A DNA stretch of 12,081 nt from Robiginitomaculum sp. (GTDB lineage: Bacteria; Pseudomonadota; Alphaproteobacteria; Caulobacterales; Maricaulaceae). Positions within the stretch are counted from its first letter, which is position 1, and each line of letters begins with the position of its first letter. This document shows, in pieces, positions 1 to 6,983 of the stretch. The translations under genes and the position numbers were made by a program. The notes under the pieces were generated by a model. It made no database searches. It was not told where the DNA came from and was given only the letters and a program-made list of their open reading frames with translations. The DNA lies in NCBI GenBank assembly GCA_021647375.1, contig JAKIUV010000077.1, positions 1-12,081 on the forward strand, in the 5' to 3' direction.

Positions 1-720
1 AGCCAGCTGATCATCAATCTTAACCGCCGCATCGCGGTATATCTGTAAATTAGTGACACCGAGCGATTGCAACTCACCTATGGCTTTTTCTAATGGCCGG
101 ACGCTTTCAATCAGGCTAAATGTCCCCTTAATCGCCCGTGTGCCCACAGCAACGCCGGACGCGCCGATTATACCCATGTTTGAAGCTGTCTGTAGGGATT
201 TCTGATATTGCGCCTGTGCGGCTTTTTGGCGGCGATATTCGGCTGCGGTTTTTTTCAGCGCCTGCCTTTGTTTATCCAAGGCAGTATTGGATTTATGAAT
301 GTCGGATTTAAGCTTCCTTTGCGCGTCGGCAAAATTGGCAGTCTTAAATCCCGCAGCGTTCAAACCCCTGCCGAGCTTAGCCAGTTCGGCAATCTCTTTG
401 GCCTGTTTAAGTTTAAGTGCGTGGACGGCCTTTTGCGCGCGCTTGAACGCTGCCGTCATAGTTTTGGCGGGTTTATCGGTTTTGGACAACGCTTTGCCGA
501 GCGCGGCGGTTTCGGCCTTAGCTTTTTTCAGGGCAGAAATGGTGCCCGCACTGTTTTTGCGGAGGGTTTTGAATTGTCCAAATTGTTTTTCCAGTGTGCG
601 CAATTGGCGCAATTCTTTACTGGTAATGCCGACGGCTTTTTGTATTTTACCCAGAGGTGAAGACAATTTGTCAACACCCTTAAAGCCCATACTATATTTG
701 AAATCTTTACCCTGGCTCAT
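1..720 (-). CDS. T: Tape measure protein T (P2 gpT), N-terminal 240 residues
   Basis: From the ATG at 718-720 the frame is open with no stop to the left edge (240 codons). A second ATG lies directly upstream at 721-723, but GAGG is better spaced for 720. The protein starts MSQGKDFKYSMGFKGVDKLS, followed by long, Lys- and Ala-rich helical repeats (LRQLRTLEKQFGQFKTLRKN; LDKQRQALKKTAAEYRRQKA) and then a Gly-rich hydrophobic patch (MGIIGASGVAVGTRAIKG), usual for tape measure proteins. It sets tail length and is later ejected to help form the DNA channel. FII-E-E'-T order supports the call. It starts on the last base of the E' stop. Confidence 0.92.
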   Translation of the reverse strand, partial: MSQGKDFKYSMGFKGVDKLSSPLGKIQKAVGITSKELRQLRTLEKQFGQFKTLRKNSAGTISALKKAKAETAALGKALSKTDKPAKTMTAAFKRAQKAVHALKLKQAKEIAELAKLGRGLNAAGFKTANFADAQRKLKSDIHKSNTALDKQRQALKKTAAEYRRQKAAQAQYQKSLQTASNMGIIGASGVAVGTRAIKGTFSLIESVRPLEKAIGELQSLGVTNLQIYRDAAVKIDDQLA

Positions 721-1153
721 CATTGACCTCGCGTATTCGCTTTTTCCTGCTCCTGATGCCGCTCATAAGCTAGATTGTACCAAGTCAAATATTCGTCAAA
801 CGGCATAGAGTTTAATTCGGAGGGCGGCCAAGAGCCGCCCAGAGCCATGTTAATATCCACCCAACCTTGCTCTATGGTTTGGGGGTAGTACCGTTTCCCG
901 ACGCTGCTCTGTCTGCCACCAAGGCCTTGCCAATTGCCATAATGTCTTCAAACGGCAGCGCTTCGGCCTGCACCTCGCTAATGGACGGTGTCGTGATGCG
1001 CGGGATTAAGGTGATCAAAGTATCAATATCAAGCATGGCAACTTCGGCTAATGACAATCCGCGCATTTCGCCTGCATTTGGCTTGCGTAATGTCACAGAT
1101 GTAATTTTCTTATCGCCGTTTTCAATTGGCTTTGTCAGTGTAATTTTCTTCAT
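720..1153 (-). CDS. E': E-E' tail assembly chaperone made by -1 ribosomal frameshift
   Basis: A -1 slip in GGGAAAC (899 down to 893) joins E residue 87 to 57 codons in the -1 frame, ending at TGA (720-722). The predicted fusion is 144 residues, almost the length reported for P2 E+E' (about 142). The extension contains NMALGGSWPPSELNSMPFDE followed by YLTWYNLAYERH, the WPPSE---M---E---W---A--RH pattern of the P2 GpE-like family. It lacks an RBS-backed start of its own. Its stop overlaps the tape measure ATG by one base. Both E and the minor fusion are needed in P2 tail assembly. The frameshift is inferred from sequence, not measured. Confidence 0.87.
860..899 (-). other. Programmed -1 frameshift signal of E (slippery heptamer plus hairpin)
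   Basis: The heptamer G GGA AAC (899-893) is in the X XXY YYZ phase relative to E. After a 9-base spacer, CCC-A-AACC (883-876, with one bulged A) can pair with GGTTGGG (866-860) around a 9-base loop, placing a 7-bp hairpin at the usual stimulatory distance. The E stop codon lies in the loop. P2 uses a T-rich slippery site here; lambda uses GGGAAAG in its G/T pair. Confidence 0.8.
872..1153 (-). CDS. E: Tail assembly chaperone E (P2 gpE family)
   Basis: A 93-residue protein (P2 gpE about 91). MKKITLTKPIENGDKKITSV, then LRKPNAGEMRGLSL, is the family pattern: a short beta hairpin with a T-L-x-KP box followed by an amphipathic helix, then LITLIPRITTPSISEVQAEA and an Ala-rich end. Located between FII and the tape measure gene, it is expected to bind the tape measure protein and keep it ready for tube polymerisation. 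The RBS comes from the last of the 12-bp repeats. The end of this gene carries the frameshift signal that yields the longer E-E' form. Confidence 0.92.
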   Translation of the reverse strand: MKKITLTKPIENGDKKITSVTLRKPNAGEMRGLSLAEVAMLDIDTLITLIPRITTPSISEVQAEALPFEDIMAIGKALVADRAASGNGTTPKP

Positions 1154-1161
1154 AGGTCTAT

Positions 1162-1221
1162 CCTCTATTTTGGCCTCTATTTTGGCCTCTATTTTGGCCT
1201 CTATTTTGGCCTCGGTTTTGG
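1162..1221 (-). repeat. Five tandem 12-bp repeats with Shine-Dalgarno-like cores
   Basis: On the coding strand the unit is CCAAAATAGAGG, four perfect copies (1162-1209) after one variant, CCAAAACCGAGG (1210-1221). Each copy contains GAGG, and the last one supplies the RBS for E, 9 bases before its ATG. The array fills most of the 102-bp FII-E gap. In the E frame it is open as repeats of Ala-Lys-Ile-Glu, but no start codon lies between an in-frame TAA and the E ATG. Confidence 0.9.
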
Positions 1222-1255
1222 TTGTTTAATTTAGGCAGTTAGTCTTTGCAGCCCC

Positions 1256-1765
1256 CTAAACCGCAATGGCTTCGCGGAGTTTCTCATAACGGTCAACGCC
1301 GCCGATTTTCTCGATCATATTAACAGGGTCAAGTTCAACCAGGGTTTCGCCGTTCAGCACATATTTGAAATATGAGCAGGCAAATGGGACTTTGAGACCG
1401 GATAAATCACCCGGCTTCATATTGCCGAAGTCCAGTTCGCGCGGGCGACCCCGGACAATGATTTCGATGTTATCGACGGCGCAGTCTCCGCCGTCTCGCT
1501 TGGCACCGGCCAGCAAGCGCATAGGGACGCCGTCTGCACTGCATTCCCCCCATTTTTTAATAATATCGGCGGTATATTCCTGCAGGGTGAATTCAAACTC
1601 CAGTTTTTCATAACCGAGGTCAATTTCAACTGGTGCGGCCATGCCGCCGCCCCGGTAGTCTTCGGTTTTCCTTGTCAGTTTTGGTAAGGTGACTTCGGCG
1701 ACTTTTCCTGCCCAGCTATCGCCGTCCAGGAACAAATTAAATACTTTCGGTGTTTTGGGTAACAT
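1256..1765 (-). CDS. FII: Major tail tube protein FII (P2 gpFII family)
   Basis: I choose the ATG at 1763-1765 (169 residues; P2 FII about 172), because GGAGG stands 7 bases before it. A TTG four codons upstream would start inside that RBS. PKTPKVFNLFLDGDSWAGKV at the start is the FII signature, followed by LPKLTRKTEDYRGGGMAAPV and DLGYEKLEFEFTLQEYTAD. This is the tube-forming beta-sandwich with the loop that binds the next ring. NYFKY-like CSYFKYVLNGE and the ELDPVNMIEKIGGVDRY C-terminus are also typical. It polymerises around the tape measure protein. Confidence 0.96.
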   Translation of the reverse strand: MLPKTPKVFNLFLDGDSWAGKVAEVTLPKLTRKTEDYRGGGMAAPVEIDLGYEKLEFEFTLQEYTADIIKKWGECSADGVPMRLLAGAKRDGGDCAVDNIEIIVRGRPRELDFGNMKPGDLSGLKVPFACSYFKYVLNGETLVELDPVNMIEKIGGVDRYEKLREAIAV

Positions 1766-1788
1766 GAGTACCTCCAATTAGAGTGGGT

Positions 1789-2934
1789 TTAGTTTGCGAT
1801 TGCTGACACCAGGTCAACAATATATTTATCGGTAATACGTTGCTGGAAGGTCAAATCTTCGAGCGGCGGGATAGGGGTAAAGTCGTAATCAATCACCAAT
1901 TTGCCGTCTTTTATGATGTCGACACCGTTGGCGTCTTTATCAACCCAGCATTCCCCGCCGAGCAGAAAGCCCGTATTCACCCATTCGCGGAATTTGCGGT
2001 TGACGCTTTCCACAATATCCCGTGCTGTGGTTTTGGTGATCCCTTTGCTGACCGCGTACATATGGGCTTCGGCAATGGTGTCGGCGATAATTTGGGCAGA
2101 GCGGGTATAATTTTCAAAGGCAAAGAGCGGATCAGCCGAGCAAGTTCTATCACCCCAAAACCGATAGCCGTTTTCCCGGATTATAGTTGTGACTTCTTGG
2201 GCGTTGAGATAGCCCGCATCGGTATTCGGGTTTTGTAAATCCCATGTGACATCAACGGAAATGCCCGTAATGCCGTTGACAGCAATATTTGACAGGGTTT
2301 TATGCCAGCCAATATCTGCATCAATCTTAGCCCGCATGCCCATAGCATAGGCCGCTGTCGGCACACTGGCATTTCCGGATAATCCGTCCGGCCATACCAA
2401 CATCAATTCCCGCGCACCATATGTATCGCGGAATGTTGTTGCCTCTTCTTTGCTGTCGACCGGAGCCTGGGCGTAAGTAAAGGCGCGTAGAGTTTGCGCG
2501 CTTGAAACCAGCTCCGTGATAACGCCAGCATTTTCCAAGCCTGGTGCGCCGAGAATACGCGGGGAAAATCCGAATCTTCCTTTAGCTGCAGCGAAAGCTT
2601 TGATGCCCGTATAGCGACCATTAATTTGACTGCCAATGACATTGGCTTCGGTGGCCGCAGCATCTACCCCCTCGTCGACCAGCGAGACAATGACAACGGG
2701 TTTGCACTGCAGGGCAATAGCCGTGAGCGCCGCTAGCAAGGTACCGTCCGTGCCGGCTTTGGTGATAGCCAAGTCAATATCAGTGATTAGTGTAATATCA
2801 TTGGCAGCGAAGAACGTCGCGTCTGCATCGCTGGACGTTGCCACAAGGCCGATAACAGCTGTGGCAATCGTGCGAATAGGGCGGGTACCCTCGTTAATTT
2901 CAATGACGCGGACGCCGTGATGATATACTGCCAT
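1789..2934 (-). CDS. FI: Contractile tail sheath protein FI (P2 gpFI family)
   Basis: A 381-residue protein (P2 FI about 396). The N-terminal HHGVRVIEINEGTRPIRTIA, then AVIGLVATSSDADATFF, is the sheath beta-handshake and first domain. QINGRYTGIKAFAAAKGRFG followed by PRILGAPGL is the standard middle motif. GYRFWGDRTCSADPLFAFEN, then a helical C-terminal domain (IVESVNRKFREWVNTGFLLG), completes the family pattern. Sheath subunits stack around the tube and contract to drive it through the envelope. RBS is TAGGAG, 7 bases before ATG. It precedes FII by 23 bases, the universal sheath-tube pair. Confidence 0.97.
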   Translation of the reverse strand: MAVYHHGVRVIEINEGTRPIRTIATAVIGLVATSSDADATFFAANDITLITDIDLAITKAGTDGTLLAALTAIALQCKPVVIVSLVDEGVDAAATEANVIGSQINGRYTGIKAFAAAKGRFGFSPRILGAPGLENAGVITELVSSAQTLRAFTYAQAPVDSKEEATTFRDTYGARELMLVWPDGLSGNASVPTAAYAMGMRAKIDADIGWHKTLSNIAVNGITGISVDVTWDLQNPNTDAGYLNAQEVTTIIRENGYRFWGDRTCSADPLFAFENYTRSAQIIADTIAEAHMYAVSKGITKTTARDIVESVNRKFREWVNTGFLLGGECWVDKDANGVDIIKDGKLVIDYDFTPIPPLEDLTFQQRITDKYIVDLVSAIAN

Positions 2935-2936
2935 AA

Positions 2937-3302
2937 TTATCTCCTATAAAAAAAAGCGGTTTTGATGAGTGTTGCAAAAAATAAGACCCAAGCGAATGCC
3001 GGGTGGACGCCGCGTGCAATACAAGCGCGGCGGAATTCTGAAGAAGCGAAGGCCTTGTCATGGCCTCGGTTAAGCAATTCGTCGTGAATGGCGGCCGCTG
3101 GCAAAATTTGGCGGTTATGGGGGCTTAAGAGCCACTCCAACAGGTGCGGGACAGAGATGTTAAACCTAAAGCCTGTAGTCATAATCAATTGCCAGCCGGA
3201 GCCTTGGGCACCGATGTCCCATACCAATTTTTCACAAAGCGCATAGTCCGTGCGGCTCGATGCCACACGTACAAAGCTTTGAAATTTGGTGAAACTGGAC
3301 AT
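2937..3302 (-). CDS. DUF1353 family protein
   Basis: A 121-residue protein. The core LPAAAIHDELLNRGHDKAFA (residues 67-86, with IHDELL at 72-77), followed by SSEFRRACIARGVHPAFAW, matches the DUF1353 pattern, in which a conserved IHD-x-L is followed by a helix bearing polar residues and a final hydrophobic helix. The start FTKFQSFVRVASSRTDYALC and the hydrophobic WLLSPHN segment also fit. The C-terminus, VLFFATLIKTAFFYRR, could be a membrane helix. DUF1353 genes recur in phage tail and lysis regions without a known function. The HD pair suggests a catalytic or metal-binding site (inference). Translation is coupled to the upstream gene through TAATG. Confidence 0.82.
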   Translation of the reverse strand: MSSFTKFQSFVRVASSRTDYALCEKLVWDIGAQGSGWQLIMTTGFRFNISVPHLLEWLLSPHNRQILPAAAIHDELLNRGHDKAFASSEFRRACIARGVHPAFAWVLFFATLIKTAFFYRR

Positions 3303-3853
3303 TATGTCGCTAATACCTCTTGCAATATGATAGCTACGCCCGTAGCGCGTCCCATGATTTCGTCCAGGGTATTGGCCAGCCCTTTGATAGACGCCGTCAG
3401 CTGGATTTCGCCGGACTGGAGTTTTGTGATCAGGTGTTGCGCCAATGCGGGGACATCAACCGGGTCTCCGGTGATATGGTCAACACCCGCGAGAGTACCC
3501 AGCATTTGCAGCTTCATCGCTTTATAGTTCGCATATGTCGTCGTATTTTCCAGAGTCACAATATCCACCAACATAAAAACGACGGCCAGCTGTGCGGCGT
3601 CGGCGCTTGTCCCAAGCAGACTGGCCGTGTCGCCGACCCTGTCCCTGATTTTGGGACGTACGACATCTACATCCGCCTGCTTCGCGCGGCGGGTCAAAGC
3701 CCCGGCAATCAAAGCATCGCGGTCTTGCCCCTCAAAAAAGGGCATATCCCGAATGCCGGCTTCGGTTAGATTGTCAATACGCTGGCCGTTGACAATGACG
3801 GTCAAAGTCCCTTCTATATTTGGCGGTGCTAAATCTTCTTGTGGGTTTGGCAT
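3302..3853 (-). CDS. Unrecognised protein in the fibre-chaperone position
   Basis: A 183-residue soluble protein, with AAAGGAG ahead of the ATG. It starts with a Pro-rich lead (MPNPQEDLAPPN), then a short beta segment (GTLTVIVNGQRI), then is mostly helical (RDALIAGALTRRAKQADVDV; AAQLAVVFMLVDIVTLENTT). It ends with a hydrophobic-repeat helix (LANTLDEIMGRATGVAIIL). No domain was recognised. It occupies the position where P2 has fibre-assembly protein G, so a chaperone for the spike is plausible. It could equally be cargo, since the P2 Z/fun locus lies in the same interval. Its TAA shares a base with the ATG of the next gene (TAATG), so the two are co-translated. Confidence 0.82.
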   Translation of the reverse strand: MPNPQEDLAPPNIEGTLTVIVNGQRIDNLTEAGIRDMPFFEGQDRDALIAGALTRRAKQADVDVVRPKIRDRVGDTASLLGTSADAAQLAVVFMLVDIVTLENTTTYANYKAMKLQMLGTLAGVDHITGDPVDVPALAQHLITKLQSGEIQLTASIKGLANTLDEIMGRATGVAIILQEVLAT

Positions 3854-3877
3854 GGTTGGCTCCTTTAATTATAATCG

Positions 3878-4606
3878 CTAGGCTGAAATAATGCTTGAAT
3901 TGATGAGGTTGTCTGTATTCGGGTCAGCGCCTGCGGCAATGCCCGTAAAAACATAACCAGCCGCCGTCGGATCAATTATGAAGTTGGCATGACTTAGCGC
4001 AATAGGTGCACGAAAACCGCGACCTACTAATGTCGCGGAACCTGTGCTAGCGGCGTTGCGGCGCACAGAACCGGTGCTAAAATCATAAATGCCGTGATTG
4101 CCATTTTCAAATATTGATCCGGCTTTGGAAGTGTTCAGCACAAAGTCGATACCAAAACTGGCAATTTTGGTACTGGCCTTAGAACGAAAGTTGCCTGGAT
4201 TTGCGGCCACATTAACGGAGTCTACAAACTCGACATCCCGGTTGACATATGAATTATCGGCGGCGCGGCCATACAATTTGATATAGTCCGGCGCACTTGC
4301 TAAACTGACCATAGACCAATCCCAAATAAAGTTCGTGAGAAAATTAACAATGAGAATGCCCCGCGCTTCCCAAAGTTCTACAACACGCTGTGCCGTCTTC
4401 ACTGGTGCAGCGAGTGTACCGGGATTAGCGTCATCACCAGCACTTGATACATATAGCGCCCGTGTCCGATACATTTTGTTAATTTCAGCGGCAGCCGCAT
4501 TAGCGGCAAGTTTGGCATCGTTCAGGTCTGTCATTTTTTGGTCGTGGGTAGCGCCGTAACCAGCAATTATGTCACTTAAATTTTGAACGTCATTTTCTAT
4601 AGCCAT
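3878..4606 (-). CDS. Small tailspike / receptor-binding protein candidate
   Basis: A 242-residue protein. Residues 1-44 form a helical, coiled-coil-like stem (DQKMTDLNDAKLAANAAAAE). From residue 52, YVSSAGDDANPGTLAAPVKT is the YV-S-GDD-NPGT--P-KT motif that opens many right-handed beta-helix (pectate-lyase-like) tailspikes. The rest is beta-prone, with Gly and Asn turns and no Cys. It is short for a depolymerising spike, and no catalytic residues could be assigned. It occupies the slot of the distal part of P2 gpH, split off as a separate gene with its own RBS (GGAGG, 6 bases before ATG), 9 bases after the H remainder. The likely role is host recognition. Confidence 0.72.
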   Translation of the reverse strand: MAIENDVQNLSDIIAGYGATHDQKMTDLNDAKLAANAAAAEINKMYRTRALYVSSAGDDANPGTLAAPVKTAQRVVELWEARGILIVNFLTNFIWDWSMVSLASAPDYIKLYGRAADNSYVNRDVEFVDSVNVAANPGNFRSKASTKIASFGIDFVLNTSKAGSIFENGNHGIYDFSTGSVRRNAASTGSATLVGRGFRAPIALSHANFIIDPTAAGYVFTGIAAGADPNTDNLINSSIISA

Positions 4607-4615
4607 CTGGGCCTC

Positions 4616-4759
4616 CTATGAATTTGAATTATTGTTGATACGGTGCTGGGCTTCGGTTAGCGCGGCCATGTGCGCCGAGGCCGCTCTAAGTAGGACAGTA
4701 TTGATATGTTCAAGAACCCAAGGCCGTGATGCCATTGCTACGGCGGGGTCAATTTCAAG
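4616..4759 (-). pseudogene. In-frame remainder of H beyond the internal TAA (readthrough segment)
   Basis: The 47 codons after the TAA stay in the H frame and end at TAG (4616-4618). They read LEIDPAVAMASRPWVLEHIN and onward through a helical stretch to a short Asn-rich end. LEIDPAVAMASRPWV is the conserved closing block of the P2-type collar domain (compare the usual hydrophobic-IDP-AtR pattern). No RBS or early start codon precedes it, so it would be made only by suppression, by readthrough, or if the stop were a sequence error. Full-length H would be 180 residues, with the next gene starting 9 bases later. Confidence 0.8.
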
Positions 4760-5158
4760 TTAGATATTGGCCACATCCGAGACCGTAATATAAAGTACGA
4801 CCAAGAAATCTTCGCTTGCACCTTCGGCCAGCAAAGGTTTATAGGTGCCCGTGTATTTTGCCACATAACAAAGATTTCCAAACTCGTCGAACAACCCGGC
4901 CTCGGTGATACTAAAGCCGCCAACATCCGGTGGAATGGCGCATTCAATTTTATATGTGCGGCGGTCACCGGGGACGGCTTTAATATCGTTGACCACACGC
5001 CGAGTGCGCTCATTGACTAGCGCCGTTTGTGCAGGGGACAGATTGTTATCGCCATCGCCAAAAGCTACATGGGTAAACTTGACGGCTTTCTCTAGCAAAG
5101 CCTGATTGATTTCCTGTGCAAGTCCGACATTGGTCGGCACAAAACCATATTCAGCCAT
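4760..5158 (-). CDS. H: Tail fibre collar/attachment protein H, N-terminal domain (P2 gpH type), cut short by TAA
   Basis: A 132-residue product up to the TAA at 4760-4762. MAEYGFVPTNVGLAQEINQAL, VKFTHVAFGDGD, SPAQTALVNERTRR, AIPPDVGGFSITEAGLFDEF and GNLCYVAKYTGTYKPLLAEG follow the DUF3751-type domain that starts P2 gpH and fixes the fibre to the baseplate. The family continues past this point with a conserved IDP...A.R..V block, which is present here in the same frame right after the TAA. The codon is therefore an internal ochre, one transition from CAA (Gln), and not a normal gene end. TAA ends at least eight other genes in the window, so general recoding is unlikely. The start is supported by AGGAG and an 8-base overlap with I. 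Confidence 0.87.
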   Translation of the reverse strand: MAEYGFVPTNVGLAQEINQALLEKAVKFTHVAFGDGDNNLSPAQTALVNERTRRVVNDIKAVPGDRRTYKIECAIPPDVGGFSITEAGLFDEFGNLCYVAKYTGTYKPLLAEGASEDFLVVLYITVSDVANI

Positions 5159-5768
5159 TGGGCGCTCCTATCGTAATTTTGCGGGTGATTGTCATGGAGC
5201 CGCCGGCAAATGTTTGGGCGGTGAGTGCGGGCAATTCTGCCACATATGGATAAAGTGTGATCACCCTGCCGACTTTCATGGCTACACCGATGTATTTTTT
5301 CGCATAGGCGGCGAGGTAAATGCGCAGGCGTTCTAAGTGTGAGCGAGCATTTTTTGTGTAGGCAATTGTCGATTTTATATCTTCAATTTCACTTGCGGTC
5401 AGGCCGCGCGTTGAGACCATTACATCTGCTGTGAATGTATAAGGATCGCCGCCATGTTCAAACCATTCCGAGATTTCCACACCAAGCTCAAGTGCATCCA
5501 GGGCGGCGCGAATACCCGCTGCCGTTCCTTTATACCGGTGGACATAGGCCGATGTGGCAATGACTTTGCGCTTGATGTGTTCTGGCCAGTCAGAGTTCCA
5601 TGTATCGACACTCAAAGCCCATGCCAAAAACGGCAAAAGTTGGACAGGGCAAGTTTCCGCTGACCACAATTTATCAATAGGCAAATCGTGGTCAAAACGC
5701 GCGGCGCTGTTAATATCCAAAGCCTTTTCTAAATCACTAGAAGTCGAGGGGAGGATAGTTTTAAGCAT
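5151..5768 (-). CDS. I: Tail protein I, baseplate wedge (P2 gpI family)
   Basis: I set the start at the ATG at 5766-5768 (205 residues), because GGAGGTGG lies just upstream and the preceding in-frame residues lie within J. The conserved segment LLPFLAWALSVDTWNSDWPE, then RKVIATSAYVHRYKGTAAGI, is the gpI family signature. SEWFEHGGDPYTF follows, and the C-terminus is a beta-rich arm (SMTITRKITIGAPNG). P2 gpI is about 176 residues. It forms the wedge tip (T4 gp7-like part) that receives the fibre. Both ends overlap neighbours by 8 bases, giving J-I-H coupling. Confidence 0.95.
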   Translation of the reverse strand: MLKTILPSTSSDLEKALDINSAARFDHDLPIDKLWSAETCPVQLLPFLAWALSVDTWNSDWPEHIKRKVIATSAYVHRYKGTAAGIRAALDALELGVEISEWFEHGGDPYTFTADVMVSTRGLTASEIEDIKSTIAYTKNARSHLERLRIYLAAYAKKYIGVAMKVGRVITLYPYVAELPALTAQTFAGGSMTITRKITIGAPNG

Positions 5769-6621
5769 GGGCCACCTCCGTGACAGTGAGTGTGCCAGCA
5801 AGAGCAACTTGTGTCTGGGTCAGCGCTACACCGTTTGAAGGCGCTGTCAAATCTACATTTTCAACACCGCCAACATGCAAGGCAGCAAGCAATCCGGAGC
5901 GGGATATATTCTGCCCGAATTTACGGCGGTTTTGAACATAGGCAGTTAGGCTGGCTTCCGCAGAGGCTAGAATAGAGATTGCATCTTGTCCGGCTCCAAG
6001 GGTAAGTGCTGCCGTTACGTCATAATTAACAATTTCTGCAGGCAGGACGGTGACCTGATCGGTCAGGGGGCGAATTTCGTCTTGGTTAAGAGCAGCCCCC
6101 ACATCCAAAATCAGCTGAGCCGAAATAGGTGCGGCGGCAATATCCTCCATAACATATACATGAACCACACCAGGTGTTGGTGTATCCACATAAATATCAA
6201 GAATTTTACCCGACACGCTTTGGGCGTGAAATTCATAAGCGCCGACAGGTCCAGCGGTTGAAAAGCCTTCGGGTGCCAGTTGGATGCGTTGTCGGAAATC
6301 ATCATCAGTTTCGCCGTCCAATCTTTGCAAGGGTACAAGCGCAGCTAAATGGTCAAGATTGGTGCCAGTTGAGAAAGCCAACATTCCGGCTTTCAGGGAG
6401 TTGTTGATATACTGCCTGAATATGTATTCGCGGTATGCCCACGCCTGCAATAGTGCCGTGAGTGGTTCACTTTCAAAATCCAGAGCATCCGATAAATCAG
6501 GGTTGTCAAGTTTAAACTTTTCAGTGATTTCCAGCAAGATTGCATCAAAGGCGATTTCGTCAATCGCGGTCGGGGTGCCCAATTTAGTAAGATCAAACTT
6601 GCTGAACGGAAACGCACTCAT
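5761..6621 (-). CDS. J: Baseplate wedge protein J (P2 gpJ / baseplate J family)
   Basis: A 286-residue protein (P2 gpJ about 302). The N-terminus FDLTKLGTPTAIDEIAFDAI, then EPLTALLQAWAYREYIFRQ and LDHLAALVPLQRL with DDDFRQRI, is the usual baseplate J N-terminal region. The middle APEGFSTAGPVGAYEFHA and the beta-rich VHVYVM section is the central domain, and the C-terminal QNRRKFGQNISRSGLLAALHV closes the family pattern. It is the main wedge scaffold (relative of T4 gp6) linking W, I and the fibres to the hub. Start is ATGA-coupled to W. The last 8 bases overlap the start of I. Confidence 0.96.
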   Translation of the reverse strand: MSAFPFSKFDLTKLGTPTAIDEIAFDAILLEITEKFKLDNPDLSDALDFESEPLTALLQAWAYREYIFRQYINNSLKAGMLAFSTGTNLDHLAALVPLQRLDGETDDDFRQRIQLAPEGFSTAGPVGAYEFHAQSVSGKILDIYVDTPTPGVVHVYVMEDIAAAPISAQLILDVGAALNQDEIRPLTDQVTVLPAEIVNYDVTAALTLGAGQDAISILASAEASLTAYVQNRRKFGQNISRSGLLAALHVGGVENVDLTAPSNGVALTQTQVALAGTLTVTEVAHA

Positions 6622-6983
6622 GATGCATCCCCGATGATTGTCACATTGTGGTTGATGCTCTGCCCGCCATAGCTGCAGACAATTTCAATAATACTTTTTC
6701 CGGCACTGTTTAGCGCAAATGTAATATGCGATAGCTTGACCCGTGGCTCCCATTTCAGAATGGCGCGGGCAAGGATGGACACAGTTTTAAGCCGTGTGGC
6801 TTCATTGCCAGGCGCAGATACAATTGCAAACAAATCACTGCCAAATGTCCGGCGCTGGACACGGGTTCCGATACGAGTCAAGACAATCCGGTCAAGACTT
6901 TGGCGTACATGTTCGATACCGGAAATCAATGTCCCCGTTTTTGCGCACATGCCGCTCACATTTTTACCGTGATAATAATTCAT
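6618..6983 (-). CDS. W: Baseplate wedge protein W (P2 gpW / T4 gp25 family)
   Basis: A 121-residue protein (P2 gpW is about 115). The diagnostic block is VLTRIGTRVQRRTFGSDLFAIV, followed by APGNEATR and an ARAILKWEPRVKL helix: the R-x-GTR---R-x-x-GS core and the W/EPR region of the GPW/gp25 fold. This protein is a lysozyme-like baseplate wedge part that nucleates sheath assembly. Its ATG overlaps the V stop, and its own stop overlaps the J start, both as ATGA, so V, W and J are translationally coupled. Confidence 0.96.
   Translation of the reverse strand: MNYYHGKNVSGMCAKTGTLISGIEHVRQSLDRIVLTRIGTRVQRRTFGSDLFAIVSAPGNEATRLKTVSILARAILKWEPRVKLSHITFALNSAGKSIIEIVCSYGGQSINHNVTIIGDAS

Noticed and set aside
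208..808. Two long plus-strand open frames (208-660 and 299-808)
   Set aside because: They lie opposite the tape measure gene and E', which have continuous family-like protein sequence. Neither plus-strand frame has a convincing RBS or domain.
867..1229. Plus-strand frame ending in repeated ILAS units
   Set aside because: The ILAS repeats are the antisense reading of the 12-bp noncoding repeats, and the rest is antisense to E.
4616..5158. Genome-wide stop-codon recoding of TAA
   Set aside because: TAA ends L, X, the lysin, the o-spanin, S, J, FI and others at sensible places, so it works as a stop in this genome.
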